Below, piece after piece: positions 1 to 53,142 of a stretch of DNA of 64,000 nt; positions within the stretch are counted from its first letter, which is position 1; each line of letters opens with the position of its first letter. This DNA is from Paulinella micropora. Its lineage: Eukaryota > Cercozoa > Imbricatea > Euglyphida. Below the pieces are notes generated by a model that saw only the letters and a list, made by a program, of their open reading frames with translations, was not told where the DNA came from and did no database searches. Location: NCBI GenBank assembly GCA_009731375.1, contig BJOX01000010.1, forward strand, positions 988,863 to 1,052,862, in the 5' to 3' direction. A program made the translations under genes and the position numbers.

Positions 1-234
1 ACATACATACATACTTACGTACGTACGTACGTACGTACGTACGTACGTGCGTACATACATACATACATACATAACATACATAACATACATACATACATAC
101 ATGCATACATACATACATACATCCGTCATACATACATACATGCATACATATATACAATATATACAATACATACATACATACATACATACATACATGCATG
201 CATACAATACATACATACAATACATACATACATA

Positions 235-265
<31 letters not shown>

Positions 266-477
266 CATACATACATACATACATACATACATACATACAT
301 ACATACATAATACATACACATACATAAAAGACAGACATTACAGACATTACATACATTACATACATTACATACATTACATACATTACATACATTCATACAT
401 ACATACATACATACATATAAACATACATACATACATATACATACATACATACATACACACACACATACATGCATACA

Positions 478-511
<34 letters not shown>

Positions 512-850
512 CATACATACATATATACATATATACATACATACATACATACATACATACATACATACCATACATACATACATACATACATACATACATA
601 CATACATACATACATACATACACACGTACACACGTGCATACGAACGTCGTTACGTATGTACGTACGTACCTACCTACCTACCTACCGTAGCATACATACA
701 TACATACATACATACATACATACATACATACATACCTACCTACCTACCTACCTACCTACCTACCTACCTACATACCTACCTACATACCTACATACATACA
801 TACATACATACATACCTGCATACATACCTGCATAAATACATACATGCATA
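1..850. repeat. CATA tetranucleotide array in upstream intron
   Basis: Nearly uninterrupted ATAC/CATA units with local switches to TACG and CTAC. Presumed part of the intron before HEATR1 exon 1. A 45-base non-repeat island at 855-900 contains TTCCCACAG but no exon I can place. Confidence 0.9.
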
Positions 851-903
851 CATGCCTTCCCACAGAAGTGCATACCGCCATGTTGCAGTGTGTGTAATTA
901 CCA

Positions 904-1336
<433 letters not shown>

Positions 1337-1434
1337 GCACAAACATCACACCTCACCGTGCGTGAGCTGCGATTACGTATGTATGTATGTCTGTCATCCA
1401 TCCATGCATGCATACTTTGCATGTTGTGTGTTTG

Positions 1435-1465
<31 letters not shown>

Positions 1466-1480
1466 TGCTTGCTGTTGCAG

Positions 1481-39446
<37,966 letters not shown>

Positions 39447-39524
39447 TGTATGCCCTATCAAACCTCATTTCATGTATGTTCTATCAAGCTAACTTACTTC
39501 ATGTATGCTCTTTCTGCACAACAG

Positions 39525-39586
<62 letters not shown>

Positions 39587-39820
39587 GGAAGGATGAGAAA
39601 GGAGTAGGAAGAAAACAGAAGAAAGAAGAAGACAGAAGACGGAAGATGGAAGAAGGAAGAAAAAAAGAAAGAAGAAGGAAGAAGGATAAGTGAAGAAGGA
39701 AAAAAAGAAGAATGAAAAAAGGAAGAAGGAAAAAGGACGAGGAAAGAGGAAGAGAAAGGAGGAAGAAGGAAGAAGAAGGAAGAAGGAAGAGTGAAGAAGA
39801 AGACGAGCCATATGTCACTC
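39447..39820 (+). other. HEATR1 3' untranslated region with TTC/GAA tracts
   Basis: After the stop there are three imperfect copies of a short unit (CTATCAAGCTACCTTACTT and relatives, including CATGTATG). A pure TTC array of about 58 bases follows (39,528-39,585) and then about 220 bases of purine-rich GAAGGA sequence. The two tracts are complementary and could fold back in RNA. Confidence 0.6.
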
Positions 39821-39826
39821 AATAAA
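39821..39826 (+). promoter_or_regulatory. Candidate poly(A) signal of HEATR1
   Basis: AATAAA lies 375 bases after the HEATR1 stop and is followed by AT-rich sequence. Position and sequence fit a canonical signal; use of it is inferred. Confidence 0.5.
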
Positions 39827-39849
39827 CGTGATTCATAATGGAAAAGTAA

Positions 39850-40476
39850 GAGGGTATCGAGGTCTTGTTGTTATTTATTGATGCATCTCAGGGTTGTCAC
39901 CAAGGAGGGACTTGTTCAGACGGACAGAGCAAGTTGCAGGGCCGAAAACATATCAACTTCCCTTTTTGATTACTCCTTGGTTTCAGGTTGATTTGTCCAC
40001 ACGTTCAGCAAAATTTGTTGATCAAAATTATTTGTTAATATATTAGTACTTTGAAAACGTTTAATATTGAAGAACGCTTGCTTTTCGTAGAGCTGAAAAG
40101 GAAGTATGTAAGTGTTGCCGTCAATAGTATTTTAATACTATGATAACAACTATCCGGAGGCTATCGATATGAAGATTGAGCCTGGGAGTACCTAACGAAG
40201 AGGGACTCCGTAATCTTCAAGTCAAAGTTAAACGAAAGACCGGAACATAGATCGAGTGGCAAGTATTCTCTATTCATATTAAACAGTGTTTGCGTAAAAA
40301 GAAGATAGAGTACGGAGGCTATCTATGATGCAATTATATATATAACGGGTGGGCCGGTATATATTAATAAGTAGGCCGCGCCGAACATAATTTTTTTTTT
40401 TTTTTTAATGATATTAATATTAATATATAAATAAATATTAATAAAAATAATAAAATTTAAAAATAAAAAAAAAATA

Positions 40477-40511
<35 letters not shown>

Positions 40512-40888
40512 NNNNNNNNNNTTAAACAGTGTTTGCGTAAAAAGAAGATAGAGTACGGAGGCTATCTATGATGCAATTATATATATAACGGGTGGGCCGG
40601 TATATATTAATAAGTAGGCCGCGCCGAACATAATTTTTTTTTTTTTTTTAATGATATTAATATTAATATATAAATAAATATTAATAAAAATAATAAAATT
40701 TAAAAATAAAAAAAAAATAATAAAAAAAAAAAAAAAAATAAAAAAGCATGTGTGAGTTCAGAGTTCTCCTGAGGGCGAGTGGTCATTAGCATAATAAACA
40801 CATAGATCCGTTCAACTAAACTTTATCATATGAAAATTGTACATTTCCGACCGGTTGAAAACTATAAGTAAAAACACATATTCAACTT
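39850..40888. other. Non-coding stretch with sequence duplicated across a gap
   Basis: AT-rich, no gene seen. The sequence from 40,279 to 40,511 (starting TTAAACAGTGTTTGCGTAAA) is repeated almost exactly at 40,522-40,745 on the far side of a 10-N gap. Confidence 0.7.
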
Positions 40889-41608
40889 AAGTTCTAGTGG
40901 TCGTTAGAGCCCCCATATCATCAACTCAGGCTCAGGCTTCAAAGCAGGTAAACTCATTCAATATTCAAGATTTTGAAATGCTGTTTGCACAGAATTCAAG
41001 TCAATGTTTTTATTGGGAACAGGTAGCCGGAGGTTTAGTTTTTCAGTGTATTCAAGGTCTTGCTGTGTTTCAGAGTATGTTCTGAATTTTGACAAACTTA
41101 TTTACGATCTATGTTTTCCTAGTTTTTGTTTTGTACCGTACGGTGCTTCTCTGCAAAAACCCTCTGGCAGGATTGCTCAACATAGCATGTGAATTCAGTT
41201 TGCACTTGTGCATAAAAATGAGTACAGAGTGGGTCTTGCAAACAGTATTTTTCAGTTTAAAACGCCATACATTCTGTTTCCTGAGATCTGAACTTTGGCG
41301 TCGACAATAAGGATTTCAAAAACAGAGCTACACCTTTTTTCTTAAAAAAAACACTTGTGTCATGCTTGCTTTTGCTTGAAACGATGTGGTTTGAACACCT
41401 ACACCTGCTTTGGTGCACTTGACCTCCGACATGATTTTGGTGGCGCCCGCCCGTGAATTTCTGTGGCAATATTTGACAAGACCATGCCAATTCACGGAGA
41501 GGAAACCAAAAAAATTTCCAAAAAATATTTGACTAAACAGGCCTATCGACATACGTAGCCTTTGAAGTGAATGCCGCACTAAATTTTTTTTTTGACTATT
41601 TTTGCGGG

Positions 41609-41613
<5 letters not shown>
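40889..41613 (+). repeat. Outer inverted-repeat arm, left
   Basis: About 700 bases (from GTTCTAGTGGTCGTTAGAGC to TTTTGCGGGGTCGA) match the reverse complement of 48,789-49,510 with few differences. Short open frames in it are shared by both arms but resemble no family I know. Confidence 0.85.
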
Positions 41614-43267
<1,654 letters not shown>

Positions 43268-43846
43268 AGGCATAAGTGTAGGAGTGTTGACAGAACTGAT
43301 AGGAGGGTGTTTTCACTCTCCTTGTATGTGTCTGTTAAGCACTCCTCTAACTCGACAATGTGTCGACAATCAAACTAGTGAGCACCCTAATGTTTCTGCC
43401 CCACTGAGTACACTTTCTATGCCCCCTACACACTCCAAACACACTGCTTTAGGTGTCAAAATTGTACACACAACGAGTGTCTTGCCGTGCCGCTTTGCGG
43501 GCCTCTGCAAGTTAGCGTCCACTTTAACCTGTCGACAGTCTCCTACATTTTGCGCCATACTGGTTTCCTCTCTTTGCAGAGGAGGAAGATTAGGATATTT
43601 TCAGAGTGCTGTGGAATTGGATGGATTAATACCCCGGCTTGCAATAAATAATATCTTTTGATTATAACCGACAAAAGTGGAGTCCCAGCCTAGATTTTTA
43701 TATCCTCCAAATTCCATTTCAGCAATTTGAAAAAAGCCACTCCCCTAAGCAAAGAAAGAAGGAAAGGTAGTGGAGGAGTGTAGGAAAGGAGTTGGGGAGG
43801 TGTTAGAAGCTTGCAGTGCACAGAAACAACAGTGAAATCTTGCACA

Positions 43847-44680
43847 AGCTAAGTCTGAGGGTTTTGAAAATTGATGGAAGTAGCATGAAAATGAAAGATT
43901 TTAATGTATTTGAACTATTTCAAACAAAAAAAGTTAAAAAAAATTGAATTTCTAGCCATTACAACTGTTTTTCGACCGTTGGAAATTTCTTGGCTAAATA
44001 ATGGTTTTGGCTTGCCTGAGCTTGGTTTTTGTTTGTTTTTATGCTGTTTTACATCAAAATCAACTGAATTATATTTAATTTATCGAATGCTAATAATATT
44101 GCTTCAAATTCAAATTCAAATTCAAATGTGACTTGAAAATTTTCAAGTTGATCACTGGTGGCAGTGACTACTTCCCACTCACTTGTACTAGCTATACATA
44201 CTCATTGACTACTTGAACTATGCATGAAATAATATTAATACTAGCTTGTTCAGCATATTAATAATGTGTTTGAAGCATAAAACCGGTGTGGAAGCTTAGA
44301 GATCAGAGTGAGTGACCCTGTTTTACACATTTGATTGTTGCGCTGGTTTACATCGAAATAAATGTAATTATATTTATTTTATCAAATCCTTATGAAATTA
44401 ATGATATTCAAATTCAAATTCAACTGAAACTTGAAATTTTTCAAGTTAGTAAATGGTGGCAACTTGAAGAGAAAGTCATAACTATTAATATATGACTTGA
44501 AAGTTGAATTCAAATAATATGATTTTTGTACTTTCAAANNNNNNNNNNGAAGTTGAATTGAAATACATATGATTTGTGTACTTTCAAATCAAAATAAGAA
44601 TAATTTTGAATAATATTAATTTATTAAATTCATATTAATATTGAAATTAAAATTGAAAAAAAAAGTGACCCTGTTTTACA
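43847..44680 (+). repeat. Inner inverted-repeat arm, left
   Basis: AT-rich sequence starting AAGCTAAGTCTGAGGGTTTT matches the reverse complement of 46,862-47,672. The right arm has an extra segment of about 38 bases (AACAAGCTCATGAGGAGTGT and following). A 10-N gap at 44,539-44,548 splits a locally duplicated word. Confidence 0.82.
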
Positions 44681-44899
44681 CTAGTCACCGTGCCACCGAC
44701 TGTGACACTCAGACTACACTAAGTCAGTTCAATGATTAAAAGTGTTTCAGTAAAATAAACTATTTTCATTCTGAATTTTGAAAATATTATTAATAATAAA
44801 AACAACAATATTTAATAGTTTTGAAAAATAGGCTGCCTAAAGCTTCACGTTCACTGTCACGATTAGGTATTGGGCATGAAGCCACTGAGCGGAGCAGAA

Positions 44900-44900
44900 A

Positions 44901-44931
<31 letters not shown>

Positions 44932-45150
44932 CACACAAACACACAAACNNNNNNNNNNCACACACACAAACACACACACAAACACACACCACACAGACGC
45001 ACACACACACACCACACAGACACACACAGTGTCACAGACACACACACACACAAACACACACCACACAGACGCACACACACCACACAGACACACACAGTGT
45101 CACAGACACACACACACACACACACACAGACACACACAGACACACAGATA
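44900..45150. repeat. CA dinucleotide array with 10-N gap
   Basis: Poly-A then CA units, with a duplicated internal block (CACACAGTGTCACAGACACA occurs twice). Confidence 0.85.
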
Positions 45151-45199
45151 GTGGTAGTAGTAGTAGTAATAGTTAGACAAGTAGTAGTAGTAGTAGTAC

Positions 45200-45252
<53 letters not shown>

Positions 45253-45290
45253 ATAATTAGATAAGTAGTAGTAGTAGTAGTAGTAGTAGT

Positions 45291-45326
<36 letters not shown>

Positions 45327-45372
45327 ATAGTTAGATAAGTAGTAGTAGTAGTAGTAGTAGTAATAGTTAGAT

Positions 45373-45434
<62 letters not shown>

Positions 45435-45510
45435 ATAGTTAGATAAGTAGTAGTATGAGTAGTAGTAACAGTTAGATAAGTAGTAGTAGTAGTAGTAATA
45501 ATAGTTAGAT

Positions 45511-45557
<47 letters not shown>

Positions 45558-45567
45558 ATAGTTAGAT

Positions 45568-45623
<56 letters not shown>

Positions 45624-45705
45624 ATAGTTAGATAAGTAGTAGTAGTAGTAGTAGTAGTAATAGTAAGATAAGTAGTAGTAGTAGTAGTAGTAATAAATAG
45701 ATATT

Positions 45706-45740
<35 letters not shown>

Positions 45741-45750
45741 ATAGTTAGAT

Positions 45751-45794
<44 letters not shown>

Positions 45795-45876
45795 ATAGTC
45801 AGAAAAGTAGTAGTAGTAGTAGTAGTAGTAGTAATAGTTAGATAAGTAGTAGTAGCAGTAGTAGTAATTGTTAGAT

Positions 45877-45926
<50 letters not shown>

Positions 45927-46059
45927 ATAGTTAGAAAAGTAGTAGTAGTAGTAGTAGTAGTAATAGTTAGAAAAGTAGTAGTAGTAGTAGCAATAGTTAG
46001 ATAAGTAGTAGTAGTAATAGTTAGATAAGTAGTAGTAGTAGGAGTAGTAATAGTTAGAT

Positions 46060-46091
<32 letters not shown>

Positions 46092-46149
46092 ATAGTAGTA
46101 GTAATAGTTAGATAAGTAGTAGTAGTAGTAGTGGTAGTAATAGTTAGAT

Positions 46150-46208
<59 letters not shown>

Positions 46209-46218
46209 ATAGTTAGAT

Positions 46219-46265
<47 letters not shown>

Positions 46266-46314
46266 ATAGTTAGATAAGTAGTAGTAGTAGTAGCAGCAGC
46301 AGTAATAGTTAGAT

Positions 46315-46379
<65 letters not shown>

Positions 46380-46392
46380 AGAATAATTAGAT

Positions 46393-46439
<47 letters not shown>

Positions 46440-46478
46440 ATATAGTTAGATAAGTAGTAGTAGTAGTAATAGTTAGAT

Positions 46479-46522
<44 letters not shown>

Positions 46523-46541
46523 ACAGTTATATAAGTAGTAC

Positions 46542-46575
<34 letters not shown>

Positions 46576-46580
46576 TAAAT

Positions 46581-46616
<36 letters not shown>

Positions 46617-46680
46617 CAGTAGTAGTAGTAGTAGTAGTAGCAGTAGTAGTAGTAGTAGTAGTAGTAGTAATAGTCAGATA

Positions 46681-46729
<49 letters not shown>

Positions 46730-46739
46730 ATAGTTAGAT

Positions 46740-46788
<49 letters not shown>

Positions 46789-46800
46789 TAGATAAGTAAT
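45151..46800. repeat. AGT array with periodic AATAGTTAGATA interruptions
   Basis: 1.6 kb of AGT units interrupted about 25-30 times by the same word, AATAGTTAGATAAGTAGT. It lies at the centre of the large palindrome. Confidence 0.9.
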
Positions 46801-46861
46801 AGTTGTAGTAGTCGCCGTTAGTTATTAAATCGAGTGGCAAGTATTCCGTAAAATAAATCAC

Positions 46862-47672
46862 AGAGTCACTTTTTTTTCCAATTTTAATTTGAATATGAAT
46901 TTAATAAATTAATATTATTAAAATTCAAAATCATTCTTGTTTTTATTTGAAAGTACAAAAATCATATTATTTGAATTCAACTTTCAAGTCATATATTAAT
47001 AGTTATGACTTTCTCTTCAAGTTGCCACCATTTACTAACTTGAAAAATTTCAAGTTTCAGTTGAATTTGAATTTGAATATCATTAATTTCATAAGGATTT
47101 GATAAAATAAATATAATTACATTTATTTCGATGTAAACCAGCGCAACAATCAAATGAGAACAAGCTCATGAGGAGTGTCACAGTGGCTCGTGTAAAACAG
47201 GGTCACTCACTCTGATCTCTAAGCTTCCACACCGGTTTTATGCTTCAAACACATTATTAATATGCTGAACAAGCTAGTATTAATATTATTTCATGCATAG
47301 TTCAAGTAGTCAATGAGTATGTATAGCTAGTACAAGTGAGTGGGAAGTAGTCACTGCCACCAGTGATCAACTTGAAAATTTTCAAGTCACATTTGAATTT
47401 GAATTTGAATTTGAAGCAATATTATTAGCATTCGATAAATTAAATATAATTCAGTTGATTTTGATGTAAAACAGCATAAAAACAGACAAAAACCAAGCTC
47501 AGGCAAGCCAAAACCATTATTTAGCCAAGAAATTTCCAACTGTCGAAAAACAGTTGTAATGGCTAGAAATTCAATTTTTTTAAAACTTTTTTTGTTTGAA
47601 ATAGTTCAAATACATTAAAATCTTTCATTTTCATGCTACTTCCATCAATTTTGAAAACCCTCAGACTTAGCT
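46862..47672 (-). repeat. Inner inverted-repeat arm, right
   Basis: Reverse complement of 43,847-44,680. Shares words such as GAAGCTTAGAGATCAGAGTG. Confidence 0.82.
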
Positions 47673-48320
47673 TGCAAGTTAGCATCCACTTTATTCTGTC
47701 TCAAGCCAAGCAACAAAAAGGAAAAAGAGAGGCATTTCCCAGTGTCACCCCTAACGATAATATTATACTGCTTAAAGAAGTACCGGTTGATGAATCGTAA
47801 TATTATCGTTTTCAACCGGCTCAAAAGTATATAAATAAAAACGGATACAAATACATCTTAAAGAGATGTAGCTCTTCTATACATCACTGTGTATAGGGGT
47901 ATAAGAAAAAGGTCGCATATTTACCTATCTGCGCCTACAGTGGGTGTTTTGATGTTTCAAGTTTGAAGTTGTGTATTCAATTGATTGCCGGTTGGTAATT
48001 TCCTCGCAGGAGGCTAGTCAAGACTTACAGCTCACCCCTTTGCTTTAATTAAGGCTGGTTAGTGTTTCCGGGGATAGGCTATGTGCAAGTGAAGGGCTTG
48101 GCTTAGGGCGAGAGCTATAGGCTGTGATTATGGATTTCACAGATGACACTGCCGACTGCTGAAAACTCAATATAGAAATATAATATTTAATGATATTGTA
48201 TATTTAATTGAATATAATATTTTTAAATGTATGGAAATCATTCTTGAACCTTACCGTATGTGTCAAAACCTTTACAACAACTTCATGGACAGAGCACAAC
48301 TTGTGACATCGAAGTATCTT
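47673..48320. other. Unique AT-rich spacer
   Basis: No open frame of note. Contains a short direct copy (GCAAGTTAGCATCCACTTTA) of a word at 43,509-43,528 and a poorly matched ACCGG/TATAAATAAAAAC segment. Confidence 0.6.
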
Positions 48321-48328
48321 TCAAGTTG

Positions 48329-48329
<1 letters not shown>

Positions 48330-48384
<55 letters not shown>

Positions 48385-48428
48385 AAGGAAGGAGGCGAAC
48401 TAAAGGAGAAAAAAGGACTCCCGAGATA

Positions 48429-48508
<80 letters not shown>

Positions 48509-48540
48509 ATATATATTTTAGAGAGAGAGAGAGAGGGAAA
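48330..48540. repeat. GA and TA dinucleotide arrays
   Basis: GA repeats at 48,330-48,381 and 48,520-48,535 flank TA arrays at 48,425-48,515. Confidence 0.88.
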
Positions 48541-48610
48541 GAAAAGAAGGTGAGGTTAATTGTGGCGCAGGGGAGTTGGGTTGAACTGCCCGCTGACTCT
48601 ATGATTCTAC

Positions 48611-48809
48611 TTCTGTGGACATTCAAGTGGCAAAACATTCAACTTTGATATCATCGTTCTCCAACAATCTAAGTGATACGACAAATCTGAAGCCAGCATT
48701 GGAAGGCTTAGGACAAGAGCTTTCCAACGGTGTGCGCTGCATTTCCGTATCTCAAAATATTGATTGAGAAAGATGAGGTCAAAGTTTGAATGTTTTGCCA
48801 CTTGAATGT
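48611..48809. mobile_element. TA-type MITE, copy 2 (right tip lost)
   Basis: About 90% identical to 21,029-21,234. The left tip is CTGTGGACATTCAAGTGGCA; the right end stops at CCACTTGAATG, lacking the terminal TCCACAGTAA, and abuts the outer palindrome arm. Confidence 0.75.
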
Positions 48810-49510
48810 CGACCCCGCAAAAACCGTCAAATAAAAAAAATTTAGTGCGGCATTCACTTCAAAGGCTACGTGTGTCGATAGGCCTGTTTGGTCAAATATT
48901 TTTTGGAAATTTTTTTGGTTTCCTCTCCGGGAATTGGCATGGTCTTGTCAAATATTGCCACAGAAATTCACGGGCCGGCGCCACCAAAATCATGTCGGAG
49001 GTCAAGTGCACCAAAGCAGGTAGGTGTTCAAACCACATCGTGTCAAGCAAAAGCAAGCATGACACAAGTGTTTTTTTTAAGAAAAAAGGTGTAGCTCTGT
49101 TTTTGAAATCCTTATTGTCGACTCCAAAGTTCAGATCTCAGGAAACAGAATGTATGGCGTTTTAAACTGAAAAATACTGTTTGCAAGACCCACTCTGTAC
49201 TCATTTTTATGCACAAGTGCAAACTGAATTCACATACTATGTTGAGCAATCCTGCCAGAGGGTTTTTGCAGAGAAGCCCCGTACGGTACAAAACAAAAAC
49301 TAGGAAAACATAGGTCGTAAATAAGTTTGTCAAAATTCAGAACATACTCTGAAACACAGCAAGACCTTGAATACACTGAAAAACTAAACCTCCGGCTACC
49401 TATTCCCAATAAAAACATTGAATTCTGTGCAAACAGCACTTCAAAATCTTGAATATTGAATGAGTTTACCTGCTTTGAAGTTGATGGGGGCTCTAACGAC
49501 CACTAGAACT
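48789..49510 (-). repeat. Outer inverted-repeat arm, right
   Basis: Reverse complement of 40,889-41,613. It adjoins the second copy of the TA-flanked MITE at its outer left side. Confidence 0.85.
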
Positions 49511-49892
49511 TACATGTGCAAACAACTTGAAGAGAAGATAAATATTAAATAATAGCAGACTACAAGGAGAAAGGGGGGAGTCTCATGAAAACAATGGAAA
49601 ATGATAAAGAGATGAAGATTAAAGAAGAGAAAGACGGCGCGGTGGTGTGAATAGTATATAATAACTCGGAGGAAGGGGAAATGAAAGAAGCAGCAGTATA
49701 TACATAACAAAAGGGAACGAAGGACAGCAATGATCACCCAGTGGCAGACTGGCTAACATGAGTTGGATTGAGTTGGTGCAGATTAAACTTCAAATGACAC
49801 ATGATGATACTCAAGACTCGGACCGGATGCAATTTACTAAGGTTAGCATGATGCCCAGGGCTGCACGTAAAGCTACATAATATAACTACTAG

Positions 49893-50009
49893 CTAGTAGC
49901 AAGTATTTTCTTATTAAAACTGTTTGTATAAAAATATATGTAAGTGATCGGATACTAGTATATATTATGCAAACACTTTTAATAAGATTCTCAGAATACT
50001 TGCCACTAG
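49893..50009. mobile_element. Short 117-bp inverted-repeat element
   Basis: The left end CTAGTAGCAAGTATT and right end AATACTTGCCACTAG are inverted copies, and the next 20 bases (ATTAAAACTGTTTG and CAAACACTTTTAAT) also pair. Single related ends occur at 40,255 and 46,831. Confidence 0.65.
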
Positions 50010-50229
50010 TAGGTTCAATAAGTGGGAAGCAGAAGATAAATCAAATTACTACGGTGGAAGTGCTATAAAGAGATACAACATATGTCTTTCAAGTAAGCTA
50101 AGATATCACTCAAGTTTCATTTCCTCTTGATTCCCACGTATTCCTATCAGCGAGCCGACAAGAATAATATTTTTTTACTGCAATTTTCAATGACAGGACA
50201 TGGCAACCTACTGCTTCCTTGACGCACTT

Positions 50230-50495
50230 TGGAAGGTGAAATATCAATTGTGTAATGCTGAGAAAGGACCCAATAATGTTGTGTTAAAAAATATATCATA
50301 TTTTCAGAACTAATGAAAGATCACACCACAAGTTCTGGCTGAGATTTATCAAGTTACCCATCCGGTCCTGCAACCTAACCGTGCGCGCCTGCCATTTTTC
50401 AACCAACAGCTGAAAAATATGTCATATTTTGCACCCATTTCTTGTGATCATGTTTTGTCAGACTGTGTTTCGTAAAACTTAATGTGTTTGTTGGT
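50230..50495 (+). repeat. Direct repeat, left copy
   Basis: Begins TTGGAAGGTGAAATATCAAT and includes ACCCATCCGGTCCTGCAAC. About 80% identical to 53,763-54,025, 3.5 kb away. Could be long terminal repeats of a decayed element, but no internal pol is seen. Confidence 0.7.
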
Positions 50496-51848
50496 AATCA
50501 ACACAACTTGTGACAGGTTTGTTAACTGCTAATGACACATGTTACAACACTACAAAATATGTCATATTTTATTGTTGAAATTACATTCAGCAAAGATACT
50601 TCATGAAATCAGTGAAGCATCTCACATCAACTTGTGAGAAAATGTTAAAAGTAGGAGAGAAAGTGATTATGCAGGAAAACACATGTGTTAAACAAATGAA
50701 AAAAAATTTTAACATGATTAAGATACAGCAGCCTGCGACGAACTTTGTGAAACTTTGTCGCACCAATGTCTGAATGTTTGGCAAAACTTTGTTACAACTG
50801 TTTGCTGCTTGCGCATCAATTCATTTAGGATGAATCAACGAGCAATCACTTGAAATACAAATCTGAACCAGACACTTCATCGTGATGCTGTTGCTCCAAA
50901 AGATCGAAGAATTTTTGTTTCACAATGTCAGAAGTATACAATGAATCTCACATCGTGTATTGAAATCTGTTCAAATGTTTATTTTTGTGTCTGACTAAAA
51001 TGTGTTGAAAACATTGAAGTGATTTTTGCAGCCTCAACTATGGGTGTTCTCAACTCAGACAAGTACTATGAATTGAAAAAATTATATTCGCAAAAAATAA
51101 CAAATGAAAAAATAGAATCTGACTGTTTTTGCACAACAAAAATATGTTATATTCTGAAAATGACTCAGTTTTAACAACGCCACCTGAAAAAAAAATGAAT
51201 GAAATCAATCGAAGGTTTTTCAGAAAATCAATCGAAGGTTTTTCAGAAAATCAATATATTTCATATTCCAAACATGACTGCTTTTGAGTAGACAATCAGT
51301 TCAATCAAAGCGCCAAAAAATGTTTGGATCAATTTTGTAATGGCTAAACAAACTAAGTTAATTTTCCTTTTTTATTTGCTAAAAAAATGCTTGCGCCGTT
51401 CCAACCTTACTGAACAACAACAACAACAACAACAACTGTTAACAACAACAACAACAACAACAATAACAACAACAACAACAACAATAGCAAAGAATGTTTT
51501 CAAGCCTGCAGATTTTTTTTTTTTTTTTTTTTTTTTTAGCAATGAACAAATCTGATCGTGTGCGCGCTTTTGCATGGGTACCTTGTTTGTGAGAACGTCC
51601 TGACCTCGTTTTGACACACATTGTAAAACAAATCATTCAAAATTTTGAACTTTTTTCCGTTTTTAGTTTAATCAAGAACTTAGGTTTGATGTCTGGAGAT
51701 GAAATTTTGAATTTAATGATGAGTTTAAATGGTTTACAAACATTAGAAATGAAGAAAATGTACAGCTAGAGATGCACGATCTTATCATAAATTGCATTTT
51801 GTGTGTTTTTTGTTGTGTGATTCTGTTGGAATTTTTTTTCTGTCATGT

Positions 51849-52136
51849 GTGGTTGTGTCTGAAATGTTATCATGTGATGTCTAGATTTAATTGTAAAACG
51901 TTACTATGTTTGTAACTTTTCATGTTAGTTTTTGCAGCTGAATAATCATGAATGCTTGATCGTGAACATTAGCATTAAAAATACAAGCAAGTGTGGTTGT
52001 GTCTGAAATATTAGCATGTGATGTCTAGTTTTAATTGTAAAACGTTCTTCTGTTTGTAACTTTTCATGTTAATTTTTGCAGCTGAATAATCATGAATGCT
52101 TGATCGTGAACATTAACATTAAAAAGACAAGCAAAC
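51849..52136 (+). repeat. Tandem pair of 142-base units
   Basis: Both units contain TGTGGTTGTGTCTGAAAT and GAATAATCATGAATGCTTGA with few differences. Confidence 0.8.
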
Positions 52137-53142
52137 TTGAAAATTATTGAAAATGTGCTATATTTCTATTTTAACAACATACATGTTTAGTGTAATTTAT
52201 CTTGCAGACAAGAAAATATAACACATTTTTCATTTCAGGCAACTAGCACAGAAAATTTAAGTCTTGGAATTTGAATCTTGCATTTTTTTCCATCACATGC
52301 TTCCTCTGTATCTTTGTAGTTCCTGAAGAAAATCTTGTTGCTCAAATTTAAATACACATCATTTAGTTTTGCTCATGTCGGAAGCAGAAAGATATAACTT
52401 AAAACCCAACAGAATGACTAAGCTTAAGAAGAATGGAAGCTGGAAGATACAACATGTTATACCCTAGAAAGTAATGTTTTGTAGGATGATAACGTCAGTC
52501 TCTGCAAAGCGTGCATCGTTCAGTTAGACATGAAGGTAGAAAAATCCACGACTTGTCAGAAGTGAAACTGACTTGTTCACAAAAGGTCGCGTACCAGCAG
52601 CTCATTCAAGGATGGAACTGCACTGACCTTGCGTTTTGATTTTTAGTGTTCACTGACTAGGATGACTGCGTTAAACATGATTTTTCGCTAAATGGATGTT
52701 CTGTGAGCTCGTCGACCCTTGCAAGTAGCAATGCATTCATGACTAAGGTCGCTGTCGCTCATCTGCTCTATCTACATAGTAAATACTTGGTGCTCTGCAT
52801 CATTTTAAAAATATATCATGTATTCAGAAAGCATGTTTTTCAGAAAGTTAACTTTGACTGTTTTGATTTAGTTCTTTAATTTTAATAATCACAATTTTCC
52901 CCTTCGTGTGACAGGTTTTTGTCTGGCTGTATCATTTTCATCGTCTTCACAAGCACTGTCGATCACTTTAGTTTTAAAAATATATCATAAAAGTTTCATT
53001 CATTTGAGCCAGAATTTTCAACCAACCCCATTTTTTAACTGCCTGCTCCTAAACTGCTTCATAACGTTTTTGTCAGGAAAATTTGAAAAAATTTAATACA
53101 TAAAAAACATATTTTCTAGCCCCTTTTCCAGGTAAAATTATT

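Noticed and set aside
41004-41192. A conserved small protein shared by 41,004-41,192 (+) and 49,230-49,439 (-)
   Set aside because: The frames match only because the DNA is an inverted repeat; there are frame differences between arms and no start context.
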